Assembly: GCA_004562915.1 (NCBI GenBank)
Contig: SFQZ01000001.1
Coordinates: forward strand, 62,001-126,000
Origin: a bacterium
Lineage (GTDB): Bacteria > Bacillota_A > Clostridia > Lachnospirales > Lachnospiraceae
Direction: 5' to 3'
Length of the DNA: 64,000 nucleotides
Below are positions 7,892-16,990 of the stretch, one piece after another (position 1 is the first letter of the stretch; every line of letters begins with the position of its first letter). A model generated the notes under the pieces. It was not told the origin of the DNA and searched no databases. It was given only the letters and a program-made list of their open reading frames with translations. A program made the position numbers and the translations under genes.

Positions 7892-8575
7892 TTAGTTTGT
7901 TTCCAGAAATGCATTCACCACACGATTGAATTCTTTCGGATTTTTATTCGCAATAAAATGATCCCCTTCAAGAAAAACCAATTGTGCATCCGGCAGGCTT
8001 TTTGCAATTAATCGGGTATGGCTTCCTTTAATCATATCTTTTGTTCCTGCAATTACCAGTGTTTTCTTATGCAGATCCGAAAGTTCTTCCGGCCGAACGT
8101 TCGGATCATTCACCATCAGCCCCAGCATCTCTGCATTTCTTTTTGCCTTCCTACTTTTCTTTGCAAAAAGATTCGCGAACCAATATCCACATACAATCGG
8201 TATCTGCACTCCGGGTTTTACTCCTGATCCATCAAGATTCGCTCCATTCAGTATAAGCCTGTCTACTTTCTCCGGATATTTTATTGCAAAAAGCATAGCA
8301 ATATTTCCTCCGTCTGAGAATCCCAGAATATGTGCTTTTTCTATCGAATGTTCCTCCATAAATCCATACAGGTCATCTGCAAATTGCCGTATGGTAAACG
8401 AAGCTTCGCCTCTGGGCGACTGACCATGCCCGCGGGTGTCTATAGCAATTACTCGGTATTTTTCTGAAAAATACGCAATCTGATGTACGAAATACTCATG
8501 ATTTTCTCCATTTCCATGCAATAGAATCAATGGAAATCCTGTTCCTTTTTCAACATAATTCAGCTTAATATCCAT
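7892..8575 (-). CDS. Alpha/beta-fold hydrolase
   Basis: A 227-residue alpha/beta hydrolase. The oxyanion-hole motif is LILLHGNGENHEYF (HGNG), the nucleophile elbow is GFSDGG (about residues 105-110), the acid is in the AGTKDMIK strand, and the catalytic His is in LEGDHFIANK. The cap is short. The family hydrolyses esters, lactones or small C-C bonds; the substrate cannot be read from the sequence. A GAGGTAAAT site precedes the ATG at 8575. It is a single gene between the Rpn-type gene and the heptad-repeat operon. Confidence 0.88.
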   Translation of the reverse strand: MDIKLNYVEKGTGFPLILLHGNGENHEYFVHQIAYFSEKYRVIAIDTRGHGQSPRGEASFTIRQFADDLYGFMEEHSIEKAHILGFSDGGNIAMLFAIKYPEKVDRLILNGANLDGSGVKPGVQIPIVCGYWFANLFAKKSRKAKRNAEMLGLMVNDPNVRPEELSDLHKKTLVIAGTKDMIKGSHTRLIAKSLPDAQLVFLEGDHFIANKNPKEFNRVVNAFLETN

Positions 8576-8671
8576 ATTTACCTCTTAATCTGCCTATTTC
8601 TATTTTGTTTTCATTCTACCATGTTCTTCCTCTTTTTTACAATAACAGGTATATCCACATGTTATCTTTCC

Positions 8672-8729
8672 AAGAAAAAATCTCCGGATCCCACCAAATA
8701 GAAACAGTGGAATCTGGAGATTTTTTCTT
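8672..8729 (-). terminator. Terminator of the heptad-protein/MMPL operon
   Basis: AAGAAAAAATCTCC...GGAGATTTTTTCTT arms (8672-8685 and 8716-8729) form a long, nearly perfect hairpin with T-runs in both directions. It lies 37 nt past the stop of the gene at 8766 on the minus strand. Confidence 0.75.
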
Positions 8730-8765
8730 GATATAAAGTTGTATGACATCCTGGAAATCGATTAT

Positions 8766-11432
8766 TTATTCAATTGCCGCTGTCTCAATAATGAACTTGA
8801 CGCTTCCGTCCATATCTTTATCCCATCCGTCAAAAGCCGTATAAGATTTGTCTGCATCTACAACTGCATCCAGACGATCCAGTATATTCTGAAGATCACC
8901 CTCTACTACATCTGCAAGTTTTTGAATACCTTCTTCATCAAATTCTTTCATTCCATCTGAAAGTTCCGTAGAGCCATCCAGAAGTTTTGATGTTCCATCC
9001 TTCAGCTCTTTTCCTCCCGCTGCCAGTTTGGATGTACCATCTTTCAACTGAGAAGCTCCGTCCGCCAACTGTAAAATACCATCACTCAGAACTACACCAC
9101 CAGACTGGAGAGCTTTGCCGCCAATGATCAGTGCACTGCTTCCAGAAACCAGTTTCGCCGTTCCGTCACTAAGCTTAGAATTATTGGCAATCAATGTATC
9201 TGCTCCGACTTTCAACTGCTGTGTACCACCGACCAGAGTATCGGCTCCATCTGCAAGCTTAGAAACACCTGCGCCCAATGCGGCAGCTCCGTCTGCAAGC
9301 TGTCCGATTCCGCCATTTAATTCCTTCGTTCCGTCAACCAGCGCATCGGCTCCGGCATTTAGAGCATTATTATTATCGCACAGACTGTTGCTTCCCTGTG
9401 CAAGTTCGGCTACACTCTTCGATAATTTCTCAGATACCTCTGAAAAATTCTTTAAAGGCTCTACTGTCTTAGATAAGGCAGACGCTGCGTTACTTAATGT
9501 TTGTGCCCCGTCACTTGCTGTCTGTGCTCCTTCTTTTAATGTTTCCATACTCTCAGCAGCATCACTGAGAGCTGTGCTGTTTTTCAATCCGCTGGTTACC
9601 TGCTGCAAACCGCTTTGAATTTCCTGCAGACTGCTCTGTGCAGTATTTACAACATCCGAGCCTGTATCTATGGAAGCCTCTGTCTGAACACCCACCTGAA
9701 TATCGATTTCTCCCAGATTTGCCAGAATGCTCTGTTTCTGCTCTTCTGTCAGACCTACGGTATCCAGAGCTGCCGCCACATTCTGTTTCATCTGATTCAA
9801 TTGCGCATTTGCCTGGTCATTTGCTTTCTGATTCACCGTACTGTTTTCTTTATCAACTGCTTCCTGAGCTTGTTTCGTTGCCTCACTGTTAATCGTACTG
9901 ATACCGGTATTTATACCGTCGATCACATCACTGGTTTGAGACGCCAGGGTGCCGACAGTTCCTGCTGTTTTTTCTAATGTTGCCAATGTATCTCCCAGTT
10001 CACCCGCTGCTGCTGCCGCCTGATCTGCACCTTTTTGAAGCTCTCCGGCCCCTTTCACCAGACTCTCGCATCCTGCCTGCAACCCTGTCACTGCTGACGG
10101 AAGCTGTGTCACACCTCCAAGCTGCTCTTCCAGTTCCTTTTGCATCTTCTGAATACCGGCATTCAGTTTATTTGCCCCGGCTGTATATACAGCTAAACCT
10201 GTCTGTAGACTTTCGGCTCCATTTTCCAGCTTTACTCCTCCTTCACCTAGCGCAGATACCCCTGCGGTAAGTTCCTCCTTTTTCTCATTCAGCGTATCAA
10301 TACCTGTTTTCAGCTGTAATGCGCCATCATTTACCTGTGTGATTCCTGAATCCAGCTGACTGGTACTGTCTGTGTAAGATTTTACACCGGTCTGCAGTTC
10401 ACCGGCACCGCTTCCCAGAGCCTGCATACCCGCAACCAACTGTTCGATACCACTGAGTAATTCTCCTTTGCTGTTGTTCATTTTATCGATGCCGTTTTTT
10501 AACTTTCCAGTCCCCTCATCTGCACTGTTCAGTCCCTCCACAAATTCATCAGCAGAAGAATCCAGTGTCTCAATACCTTCTTTCAATTCCTGACTTCCTT
10601 CCACCAACGCTGTGGATGCGTCCGTCAACTCGCCAATACTGTCTTTCAGATCATCCAGACTGTCAATCTCATCCAAGCCCAGATCTTTCAGTGTACCTGT
10701 TGTGGCAACTGTCGCAGTCAATGCCAGAGAAAAATCCTCCACGTCTGCAGTTATTTCCACATAATCCGGTATCTCCGTATCTTCCATCCCTTCCACATCA
10801 GAAAGCTTCAGACTGTCTGCCAATCCCGGAAAACCGATTCCCATTACCATTTCGTTTTGTCCATCAGAAATCACTTTACCATTTTTCACTTCCACATTTG
10901 AAAATTTATCTGACGGAAGAATCATTCCGGTAGCCATCATAAACGGTACATGAATCATTTCCTCTTTCCCGTCAATTTTCACCGTTTTTTCTGCTTTATT
11001 TTCATACTCAATACGGATTTTCACATTTCCGCTCTTTCCTGCAAGTTCAGATGGCTGAATTTCTTTTCCTTCCAGATAATACGTGATTTTCACAGCCACA
11101 GGAAGCTCCTGGCCGGTGGTTCCCTGATAATAAATATCATTGCCTCCTGCATTCCAGGTAATATTTCCGTCGCCATCCTGCGTAAATGTTTCATCACCTT
11201 TCACATTCTGTATATCTGTAAGTTCACTCTTATCCGTCAGTGAAGCTCCCTTTTCTCCATTTTTCAGCCAGTTACTCACGATTACCTGCTGCTTATTTCC
11301 ATTGCCATCCGCAGTCACATAGACTGTCTGCTCTTTCTCCGGTACAGCTGCTGACACGGTTGTAACCGGAACCGTAACTGTTAATGCTGCTGCCATACAT
11401 GCCATCATTGCCTGAACATATTTTTTTCTCAT
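8766..11432 (-). CDS. Secreted LxxG-heptad-repeat protein (YhgE/Pip-like ectodomain)
   Basis: An 888-residue exported protein. A signal peptide occupies residues 1-28 (cleavage near VSAA). An N-terminal domain (about residues 30-250, with strand-rich segments such as AVKITYYLEGKEI) is followed by hundreds of residues of heptads of the form LxxGxxx (for example LSDGTAKLVSGSSAL), the pattern of YhgE/Pip and related long helical proteins. A central Gln/Asn-rich segment (about 520-600) interrupts them. Unlike Pip, no terminal membrane anchor is visible; the protein ends soon after a short Asp-rich region. It is translated 32 nt after an MMPL pump and probably works with it across the cell wall. 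Confidence 0.8.
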   Translation of the reverse strand: MRKKYVQAMMACMAAALTVTVPVTTVSAAVPEKEQTVYVTADGNGNKQQVIVSNWLKNGEKGASLTDKSELTDIQNVKGDETFTQDGDGNITWNAGGNDIYYQGTTGQELPVAVKITYYLEGKEIQPSELAGKSGNVKIRIEYENKAEKTVKIDGKEEMIHVPFMMATGMILPSDKFSNVEVKNGKVISDGQNEMVMGIGFPGLADSLKLSDVEGMEDTEIPDYVEITADVEDFSLALTATVATTGTLKDLGLDEIDSLDDLKDSIGELTDASTALVEGSQELKEGIETLDSSADEFVEGLNSADEGTGKLKNGIDKMNNSKGELLSGIEQLVAGMQALGSGAGELQTGVKSYTDSTSQLDSGITQVNDGALQLKTGIDTLNEKKEELTAGVSALGEGGVKLENGAESLQTGLAVYTAGANKLNAGIQKMQKELEEQLGGVTQLPSAVTGLQAGCESLVKGAGELQKGADQAAAAAGELGDTLATLEKTAGTVGTLASQTSDVIDGINTGISTINSEATKQAQEAVDKENSTVNQKANDQANAQLNQMKQNVAAALDTVGLTEEQKQSILANLGEIDIQVGVQTEASIDTGSDVVNTAQSSLQEIQSGLQQVTSGLKNSTALSDAAESMETLKEGAQTASDGAQTLSNAASALSKTVEPLKNFSEVSEKLSKSVAELAQGSNSLCDNNNALNAGADALVDGTKELNGGIGQLADGAAALGAGVSKLADGADTLVGGTQQLKVGADTLIANNSKLSDGTAKLVSGSSALIIGGKALQSGGVVLSDGILQLADGASQLKDGTSKLAAGGKELKDGTSKLLDGSTELSDGMKEFDEEGIQKLADVVEGDLQNILDRLDAVVDADKSYTAFDGWDKDMDGSVKFIIETAAIE

Positions 11433-11464
11433 GAAAAATTCCTCCTCGTTTTAATTTTAAATCA

Positions 11465-13549
11465 TTACGGATTGTTTCGCTGCAAGCAGTGTTTAAAATT
11501 CTTACTGGTCTTACAAATCAGCCCGTCAAACAGCCAGAACATGGCAGGCAGGAACAGTAATACTGCACACATGCTGATTAATGCCCCTCTCGCCATCAGA
11601 AGGCACAGAGAACTGATCATATCAATTTTCGAATACATACCAACACCAAATGTAGCCGCAAAGAAACTGAATGCGGATACCATAACCGGTCGTCTGCTAC
11701 TCTCATGTGCTATTAAAATCGCCTCTTTTTTACTCTTTCCCGAACCACGTTCTTTCTCATATCGGCTGGTCATCAAAATTGCATAATCCACAGTCGCACC
11801 CAACTGAATCGTACCGATTACAATAGACGCAATAAATGGAAGCGTTGTTCCCGTAAGGTACGGAATTCCCATATTGATAAAAATTGCTCCCTCAATAACC
11901 AATACCAGAATCACAGGAAGGGAAATGGATTTAAATACCAACAAAATAATCACAAATACCGCCAGAATGGAAACTGCGCTTACCACTGCAAAATCGTGAG
12001 CTGTAATTTCAATCAAGTCTTTTGTACACGGTGCCTCGCCTACCAGCATGCCGTCGGGATCATACTCTTTCAACACTTTATTCAATTCATCAATCTGATA
12101 ATTCACCTCATCAGAAGCCACCGGATACTCATTCATGACTAACATCAATTCATATTGATCACTTTCAAGTATTTCCTTAATATCGTCAGGTATCATGCTC
12201 ATAGGAAATGTTGGTCCGATGATACTTTCCAGTCCCAGAACACGTTTTACTCCGTCTACCTCTTCCATTTTCTCAATCATCTGATATTTTTGCTTCTCAG
12301 GAATCTCTTTATCCAGAAGAATCATGTGGGCGGCACCCATATTATATTCTTCCTGAAGTTTTGTATTTGCCTGTATACTTTCCAGATCATCCGGAAGACT
12401 GGAATCCAGATTGTAATATACATTTGTATTCGCCTGGAAATAGGCAAATGGAATAAACAATATAATAAACAGCACCACAAAAGCCGTATGATGTTTTACA
12501 ATAAAATCTGATGATTTTGAAAACCTGGGAATCAGCTGTCGATGTTTTGTCTTCTCCAATGCTTTATCAAAAATCATAATCATGGACGGAAGAACCGTTA
12601 CACAGCAGATCACGCCAAAGACTACTCCTTTTGTCATAACAACACCCAAATCCATGCCGAGCGTAAAACTCATGAAGCAAAGCGAAATGAAGCCTGCAAT
12701 GGTAGTGATGGAACTTCCCACTACTGATTTAATGGTAGCCGCAATGGCCTGTGCCATAGCTTCTTTGTGGTCATTTCCGTATATCTCTTTCTTTTCCTGA
12801 TAACTGTGCCAAAGGAAAATAGAATAGTCCATAGTGACACCAAGCTGAAGTACTGCACTTAAGGCTTTTGTAATATAAGAAATTTCACCTTGAAATACAT
12901 TTGTTCCCATATTATAAAGAATTGCAATACCAATACTCAGCAAAAACAAGATCGGGATCAAATACGATTCCATGGTCAGAGCCAAAACGATACAAGAAAG
13001 AATTACTGCTATCACTACATAAATCGCAACTTCTGATTCAGCCAGATTTTTCGTATCTGTTACAATTGCTGACATTCCGCTCAGGAAGCATTGCTTTCCT
13101 GCAATCTTACGAATATTTTCAATGGCATCCATCGTCTCATCAGCCGAAGTTGTTGTATCAAAAATAATAAACATCATCGTAGAATCATCAGAATTGAATG
13201 CTGTTCTGATTTTTTCCGGAAGCATTTCCATAGGAATACTGATATCAGCAAAGCTGTCATACCATACTACTTTCTCGACATGTTCCACATCCTCAATCTG
13301 ACCTTTTAATTTAACTACGTCCTTGTTCTCCATTCCCTCGCAGATAAACATGGAGTATGCTCCTGTTCCAAACTCATCCACCAGGATATCCTGCCCTTTC
13401 ATCGTCTCGATTTCTTCCGGCAGATAGCACAGAATATCGTAGTTTACTCTGGTCTTAATGTAACCAATCGTTGCCGGAATCAACAATAAAATGCTGATAA
13501 TAAAAATCGGGATTCGGAATTTTACGATTTTCCTTCCCAGTTTTTCCAT
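11465..13549 (-). CDS. MMPL/RND-superfamily exporter
   Basis: This 694-residue protein has the two-fold MMPL layout: one N-terminal membrane helix, a soluble domain, and a sterol-sensing-like block of about five helices, then the same again. The GDxxD-like helix-4 motifs are LQLGVTMDYSIFLWHSY in the first half and IQLGATVDYAILMTSRY in the second; both keep the Asp-Tyr pair used for proton coupling. Family members export lipids, siderophores or amphiphiles. A GGGAGG site lies 6 nt before the ATG. It forms an operon with the secreted heptad protein and is divergent from a TetR regulator, so induction by an amphiphilic compound is likely. Confidence 0.92.
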   Translation of the reverse strand: MEKLGRKIVKFRIPIFIISILLLIPATIGYIKTRVNYDILCYLPEEIETMKGQDILVDEFGTGAYSMFICEGMENKDVVKLKGQIEDVEHVEKVVWYDSFADISIPMEMLPEKIRTAFNSDDSTMMFIIFDTTTSADETMDAIENIRKIAGKQCFLSGMSAIVTDTKNLAESEVAIYVVIAVILSCIVLALTMESYLIPILFLLSIGIAILYNMGTNVFQGEISYITKALSAVLQLGVTMDYSIFLWHSYQEKKEIYGNDHKEAMAQAIAATIKSVVGSSITTIAGFISLCFMSFTLGMDLGVVMTKGVVFGVICCVTVLPSMIMIFDKALEKTKHRQLIPRFSKSSDFIVKHHTAFVVLFIILFIPFAYFQANTNVYYNLDSSLPDDLESIQANTKLQEEYNMGAAHMILLDKEIPEKQKYQMIEKMEEVDGVKRVLGLESIIGPTFPMSMIPDDIKEILESDQYELMLVMNEYPVASDEVNYQIDELNKVLKEYDPDGMLVGEAPCTKDLIEITAHDFAVVSAVSILAVFVIILLVFKSISLPVILVLVIEGAIFINMGIPYLTGTTLPFIASIVIGTIQLGATVDYAILMTSRYEKERGSGKSKKEAILIAHESSRRPVMVSAFSFFAATFGVGMYSKIDMISSLCLLMARGALISMCAVLLFLPAMFWLFDGLICKTSKNFKHCLQRNNP

Positions 13550-13575
13550 GATGTTGCCTCCCTTTTATTAATTTA

Positions 13576-13720
13576 TGACCTTTGGTCATTAAATGTTATA
13601 CTTTAAAAATGACTTTTGGTCAATAGTATATATGCAATATTTTTGACCAAAAGTCATTTTCTTTTTTATGCAAAACACCAAAGTAAAAAAATATAACTAT
13701 TTCCAATTGACTTTCGGTCA
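13576..13720. promoter_or_regulatory. Four TetR-type operator palindromes
   Basis: The dyad TGACyttyGGTCA occurs four times: 13576-13588 (TGACCTTTGGTCA), 13610-13622 (TGACTTTTGGTCA), 13644-13656 (its inverse, TGACCAAAAGTCA) and 13708-13720 (TGACTTTCGGTCA). The middle two form a larger perfect inverted repeat. They overlap the promoters of both divergent genes. The adjacent TetR protein is the natural ligand. Confidence 0.85.
13594..13624 (-). promoter_or_regulatory. Promoter of the MMPL/heptad operon
   Basis: On the minus strand, TTGACC, a 17-bp spacer and TATAAC fit sigma-A. The -35 box is inside the operator at 13610-13622, so repressor binding would block it. Confidence 0.65.
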
Positions 13721-13736
13721 TTTTTTTCTTTATAAT
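13707..13736 (+). promoter_or_regulatory. Promoter of the TetR gene
   Basis: TTGACT (13707-13712), an 18-bp spacer and TATAAT (13731-13736). The -35 element is part of the fourth operator, indicating autoregulation. Confidence 0.65.
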
Positions 13737-13825
13737 GTACATAATTCCAAAGTTTAGTTAGGTGTCAGAACTGGTTTACAAATCGTTTCGCACTTAAACA
13801 GCGTTCAGAAAGGATTTTGATTTTC

Positions 13826-14434
13826 ATGGGAAAAGCAGCTAATAATAAACAACAAAAAAGGGACTCCCTCCTGGAATCCGCTTTTTCTCTGTTTATAAAT
13901 AATGGATTTAATAAGACTTCCATCTCCGACATTGTAAATAGTGCAGGTGTGGCAAAAGGAACTTTTTATCTGTATTTTAAAGACAAGTATGATATTCGCA
14001 ATCATCTGATTGCCCACAAGGCCAATCAGGTCTTCCAGGCAGCGTATACGGAAATGCTTACCCACCCTGAACTCACGCAGTTTGAAGAACAGGTAATGTT
14101 CATGATCGATCATATACTCAACCAGCTCGCAAATAATCTCAGTCTCGTGAAACTTATCGCCAAACATTTAAGTTGGGGATTTTTTAAAGATTCTCTCTAC
14201 TTTACGCCAATCGATGGGACACCTTCGGTCTATGAAATGTATGAAAGCCTGATTCAAAATGCCGACTGTACTTACCGCTCACCGGAACTGATGATGTACA
14301 CGATCATCGAACTCATCAGCGGTACCAGTTACAATGTACTCTTGTATCAACAACCAGTAGGGCTGGAAGAACTGAAACCATATTTGTATGAGACGGTAAG
14401 AGGAGTACTTCGGCAGTATAGGGCGGAACAATAA
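13826..14434 (+). CDS. TetR/AcrR-family repressor of the MMPL cassette
   Basis: A 202-residue TetR protein. The DNA-binding domain covers about residues 8-55, with SLLESAFSLFINNGFNKTSI, then the HTH SDIVNSAGVAKGTFYLYFKD. A helical ligand-binding domain of normal length follows. The ATG at 13826 is preferred over a TTG at 13817; AAAGGA lies 11 nt upstream, a little long. The gene is divergent from the MMPL/heptad operon, and four operator-like palindromes lie between them. This is the standard arrangement of a local repressor of an efflux system. The inducer cannot be predicted. Confidence 0.88.
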   Translation: MGKAANNKQQKRDSLLESAFSLFINNGFNKTSISDIVNSAGVAKGTFYLYFKDKYDIRNHLIAHKANQVFQAAYTEMLTHPELTQFEEQVMFMIDHILNQLANNLSLVKLIAKHLSWGFFKDSLYFTPIDGTPSVYEMYESLIQNADCTYRSPELMMYTIIELISGTSYNVLLYQQPVGLEELKPYLYETVRGVLRQYRAEQ

Positions 14435-14439
14435 AAAAT

Positions 14440-14473
14440 GGGATTCCACATTGAGTGAACAATGGGGAATCCC
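14440..14473 (-). terminator. Terminator between the TetR gene and the small secreted protein
   Basis: GGGATTCCACATTG (14440-14453) pairs with CAATGGGGAATCCC (14460-14473) with one mismatch. On the minus strand it is followed by ATTTTTTATT, so it mainly terminates the gene at 14490. Confidence 0.75.
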
Positions 14474-14489
14474 GAAAAACAAAATTAAA

Positions 14490-14978
14490 TTAAATTGTTA
14501 AAGAGCCACTATAACCTGTAACGCTTTCACTATATCCATACTGATCAACAACACGTGTCACTGTTTTTGCCCGGTATGTACCTGAACTGATACCCGAAAC
14601 TGTTACTTGCTTTGCTGTACTGGATACATTGGTAGCTGAAGAAGGAGTTCCACTTGCAACATTTACCCATGTAGAACCAGATTTCTTCTGCAAATAGAAC
14701 GTAACAGTAATACTCTGAACTGTCGATGCGCAATAAACATCTGCTCTCATTCCAATTTTTGATGAACTTAATTTGGTCATTGATGTCAATACATTCATAA
14801 TGTATTGTGTGTACGGCATTACCAAATCATTTCCATTATTTTCAATTGCTTCATATTCTTCTTCAACCATTTCATACCATTCAGTATCGCTATTTTCTTC
14901 TGCATATACCGGAAATACTTGCAATATCAATAATACACATGATACTATAACAACTAAATATTTTTTACTTTTCTTCAT
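14490..14978 (-). CDS. Small secreted protein (possibly DUF6147-like)
   Basis: A 162-residue exported protein. The signal peptide is residues 1-26 (KKYLVVIVSCVLLILQVFPVYA). A short acidic stretch follows, then a beta-rich domain with alternating Ser/Thr/Val strands (ITVTFYLQKKSGSTWVNVA, KQVTVSGISSGTYRAK) resembling DUF6147-type or Ig-like domains. No catalytic motif is seen. It follows the sigma/anti-sigma-like pair with only 12 nt between genes, so it may belong to that operon and its regulon. Function unknown. Confidence 0.65.
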   Translation of the reverse strand: MKKSKKYLVVIVSCVLLILQVFPVYAEENSDTEWYEMVEEEYEAIENNGNDLVMPYTQYIMNVLTSMTKLSSSKIGMRADVYCASTVQSITVTFYLQKKSGSTWVNVASGTPSSATNVSSTAKQVTVSGISSGTYRAKTVTRVVDQYGYSESVTGYSGSLTI

Positions 14979-14990
14979 ATTTACCTCTTT

Positions 14991-15803
14991 TTAATGAAAT
15001 TCTATTCCTTCCGCTATTTTTTTTGCCTCATCTAAAGAAACATCACAGCTTACTACCAGAAAAGTTTGATTAACTTTAACATTAAACACTACACCTTCAT
15101 CTTGAGTACTGCGATATATCTCAATTGTTTGATTAATGTTCTTATTTTCTATATCAGCACATAGCTCATCTTCATTTACAATACCTGAAACTGTTTCATT
15201 AATTTGCTGTTGCTGTGAAACATAAATTTTACTTTTACCATTATTAAATTTTAAATTAAGTACATCATATGTTCTATTATATTTTGCCTCTTCTAGTTCA
15301 TATTCATCTGGTAAATATGTTATATAGAACATCGGCATTTTTAACTCTTCACGAATCAGTTGATAAGTATCTTCCAATGTTGTAACATTAAAATAAATAT
15401 CTTCGCACTGTTCTTCCGAATCAACCTTTACTTCGTCGCCCACATTAAAAGTGGTATACTGTTTTCCGTTAACCTCAAACATTTCCCGAAACACATCCAG
15501 CAACCCTTCCCCCTGGACCTGCACCGCCGAGAAATTCATTCCAATAAACATTACCAGCGCAATACCTGCCGCCGCTGCAACAGCTCTGCTGCCCCACCTG
15601 AGCAGTTTTTCTTTTCTGCTTTTCTTTTTTTCTTCTCGTTCTACGGTTTCCTCGATGGTTTTTCGAAAGCTTCTGTCCCATTCTTCCGGTATCTCAAAAC
15701 TCTGTGATTCAGAATCCTTTTCCATTTCTTCCATCATCTCATCAAAATGTTCCTCAAAATACCGAAACTCAGGGCTGTCTTCTATTTTCTGCTTTCTAAT
15801 CAT
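14991..15803 (-). CDS. DUF4367-type membrane protein, likely anti-sigma factor
   Basis: About 270 residues: an acidic cytoplasmic N-terminus (about residues 1-70), one transmembrane helix (about 75-93, AVAAAAGIALVMFIGMNF), and an extracytoplasmic region whose latter half (from about residue 150, with FYITYLPDEYELEEAKYN and VNQTFLVVSCDVSLDEAKKIAEGI) matches DUF4367. The gene overlaps the end of the sigma-factor gene; the ATG at 15803 has GGAAGG 8 nt upstream, and a GTG at 15812 is possible. Position and topology suggest it holds the sigma factor at the membrane and senses envelope state, by analogy with other ECF pairs. Confidence 0.75.
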   Translation of the reverse strand: MIRKQKIEDSPEFRYFEEHFDEMMEEMEKDSESQSFEIPEEWDRSFRKTIEETVEREEKKKSRKEKLLRWGSRAVAAAAGIALVMFIGMNFSAVQVQGEGLLDVFREMFEVNGKQYTTFNVGDEVKVDSEEQCEDIYFNVTTLEDTYQLIREELKMPMFYITYLPDEYELEEAKYNRTYDVLNLKFNNGKSKIYVSQQQQINETVSGIVNEDELCADIENKNINQTIEIYRSTQDEGVVFNVKVNQTFLVVSCDVSLDEAKKIAEGIEFH

Positions 15804-16311
15804 CCAGGCCACCTTCCTTCATATGCTTCTCAAGTTTCTTCCTGGCTCTGTAGATTTTACATATCTCAGCATTGTCCTTGGGTTTCTTTACCTCCGGATC
15901 TTCCGGTTCCAATGTTTCTCTATAAAGTACCTTTTTCTCTTTGACCGATAGTTGCTCCAGAATACTCAGCGCCGTAACCCTTCCAATTACTGTTTCCTCC
16001 GTGGATAACTTTTTCAAGGGAAACAATTCGAATGCTGTTATCTTTTCTGCCAGTTCTTCTCTTTTTACTCTTTTCCGTATGACATTGACTGCCTGATTAT
16101 ATGCCACTGTAGCCAACCAGCTCCATTGAGCTGCTTCATTCCACTCTGAGACCTTTTGAAAATTCACGCTCAACGCTTCCCATACTTCCTGCATAATATC
16201 AGGAATCTCGTCTTCCTTTAGCCAAGTGCACTTTTTGCGCAACAACCAATACATACGTTCCTTATTTTCCTCATAAATCCTTAAATAAATTTCCTCTTCC
16301 TTTTTATTCAC
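15796..16311 (-). CDS. ECF-type RNA polymerase sigma factor
   Basis: About 171 residues with region 2 (EIYLRIYEENKERMYWLLRKK, ...EIPDIMQEVWEAL, ...WSWLATVAYNQAVNVIRKR) and a region-4-like helical end (ILEQLSVKEKKVLYRETLEP, then AEICKIYRARKKLEKHMKEG). The DIMQEVW motif is the typical -10 recognition helix start. The region 4 HTH is less canonical than usual. I prefer the GTG start at 16311 because GGAGG lies 8 nt upstream; the longer frame to 16362 has no ribosome site. The downstream DUF4367 protein overlaps its stop, as expected for a sigma/anti-sigma pair. Confidence 0.82.
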   Translation of the reverse strand: MNKKEEEIYLRIYEENKERMYWLLRKKCTWLKEDEIPDIMQEVWEALSVNFQKVSEWNEAAQWSWLATVAYNQAVNVIRKRVKREELAEKITAFELFPLKKLSTEETVIGRVTALSILEQLSVKEKKVLYRETLEPEDPEVKKPKDNAEICKIYRARKKLEKHMKEGGLDD

Positions 16312-16880
16312 CGCATTGCCCTCCTTTAAGATAAGCTTATCGGATTTTGAAGAAAATCTCACACCAGGCAGAGTAGAAAATAAGTGATTTTAGAGTAATT
16401 TGTAACTATCGCAAAGATTTTATCTGCTTACACCTCTCACCTCCCACATTTTATCGAGCAACGCATATGCCAGGCAATAAGCAATCCAAAATCTTCCAGG
16501 TTATTCAATTTTTCTAAAATCAACCCCTGCTTTGTTTGAATGTCTTCTGCTGAATTTAACGCCGACTCGCTTTATTGTGTATACATAATTCGTACCTATT
16601 CAGCGCTGTTAAATGTTTCAGTTCACAGGCTGAATAATCTTACATATATTTTACCTGCGGAACGTTTGTTTTTCAACTATTCTCGGCATTTTCCTCCATA
16701 AATCGCCATACACAAGTCTACTTAATTCGACATTTCAGTGCATAAATATTCAGTTCAAAAACTCACTTAAGAATCTGATTTTTACTTTCATTATACTGTA
16801 AAAAACATAAATAGTAAAATACATTATGACTATTTCATTCTCTAAATCAACTAAAAACTATTGACTTTTATAGAACAAAG
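16312..16880. other. Gene-poor stretch between the sigma-factor gene and tRNA-Pro
   Basis: About 570 bp of AT-rich DNA without a convincing gene. It includes a short open stretch on the minus strand around 16450-16570 that lacks a proper start and could be a gene remnant. The sigma-factor promoter must lie in the proximal part. Confidence 0.4.
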
Positions 16881-16946
16881 TGTGCATCCCCCGGAGGGTT
16901 TTGCATCATAGGAAAGTCCGCAGACTTTTCTATGATACAAAAAAAG
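16881..16946. repeat. Dispersed intergenic repeat, copy 1
   Basis: A CATCCCCCGGAGGGTTTT block is followed by the inverted repeat ATCATAGGAAAGTC/GACTTTTCTATGAT (16905-16918 and 16923-16936) and an A-run. It is closely similar to 24866-24930. Confidence 0.7.
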
Positions 16947-16975
16947 ACCGGAACCTTTTTACTAAAGATTCCGGT
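16947..16975 (-). terminator. tRNA-Pro terminator
   Basis: ACCGGAACCTTT and AAAGATTCCGGT form a hairpin with one mismatch, followed by CTTTTTTTG on the minus strand, 15 nt past the tRNA. Confidence 0.8.
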
Positions 16976-16990
16976 GCCCCTGCCAAGGAG

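Noticed and set aside
9115..9618. Long plus-strand ORFs inside the heptad-protein gene
   Set aside because: They are shadows of the repetitive minus-strand gene.
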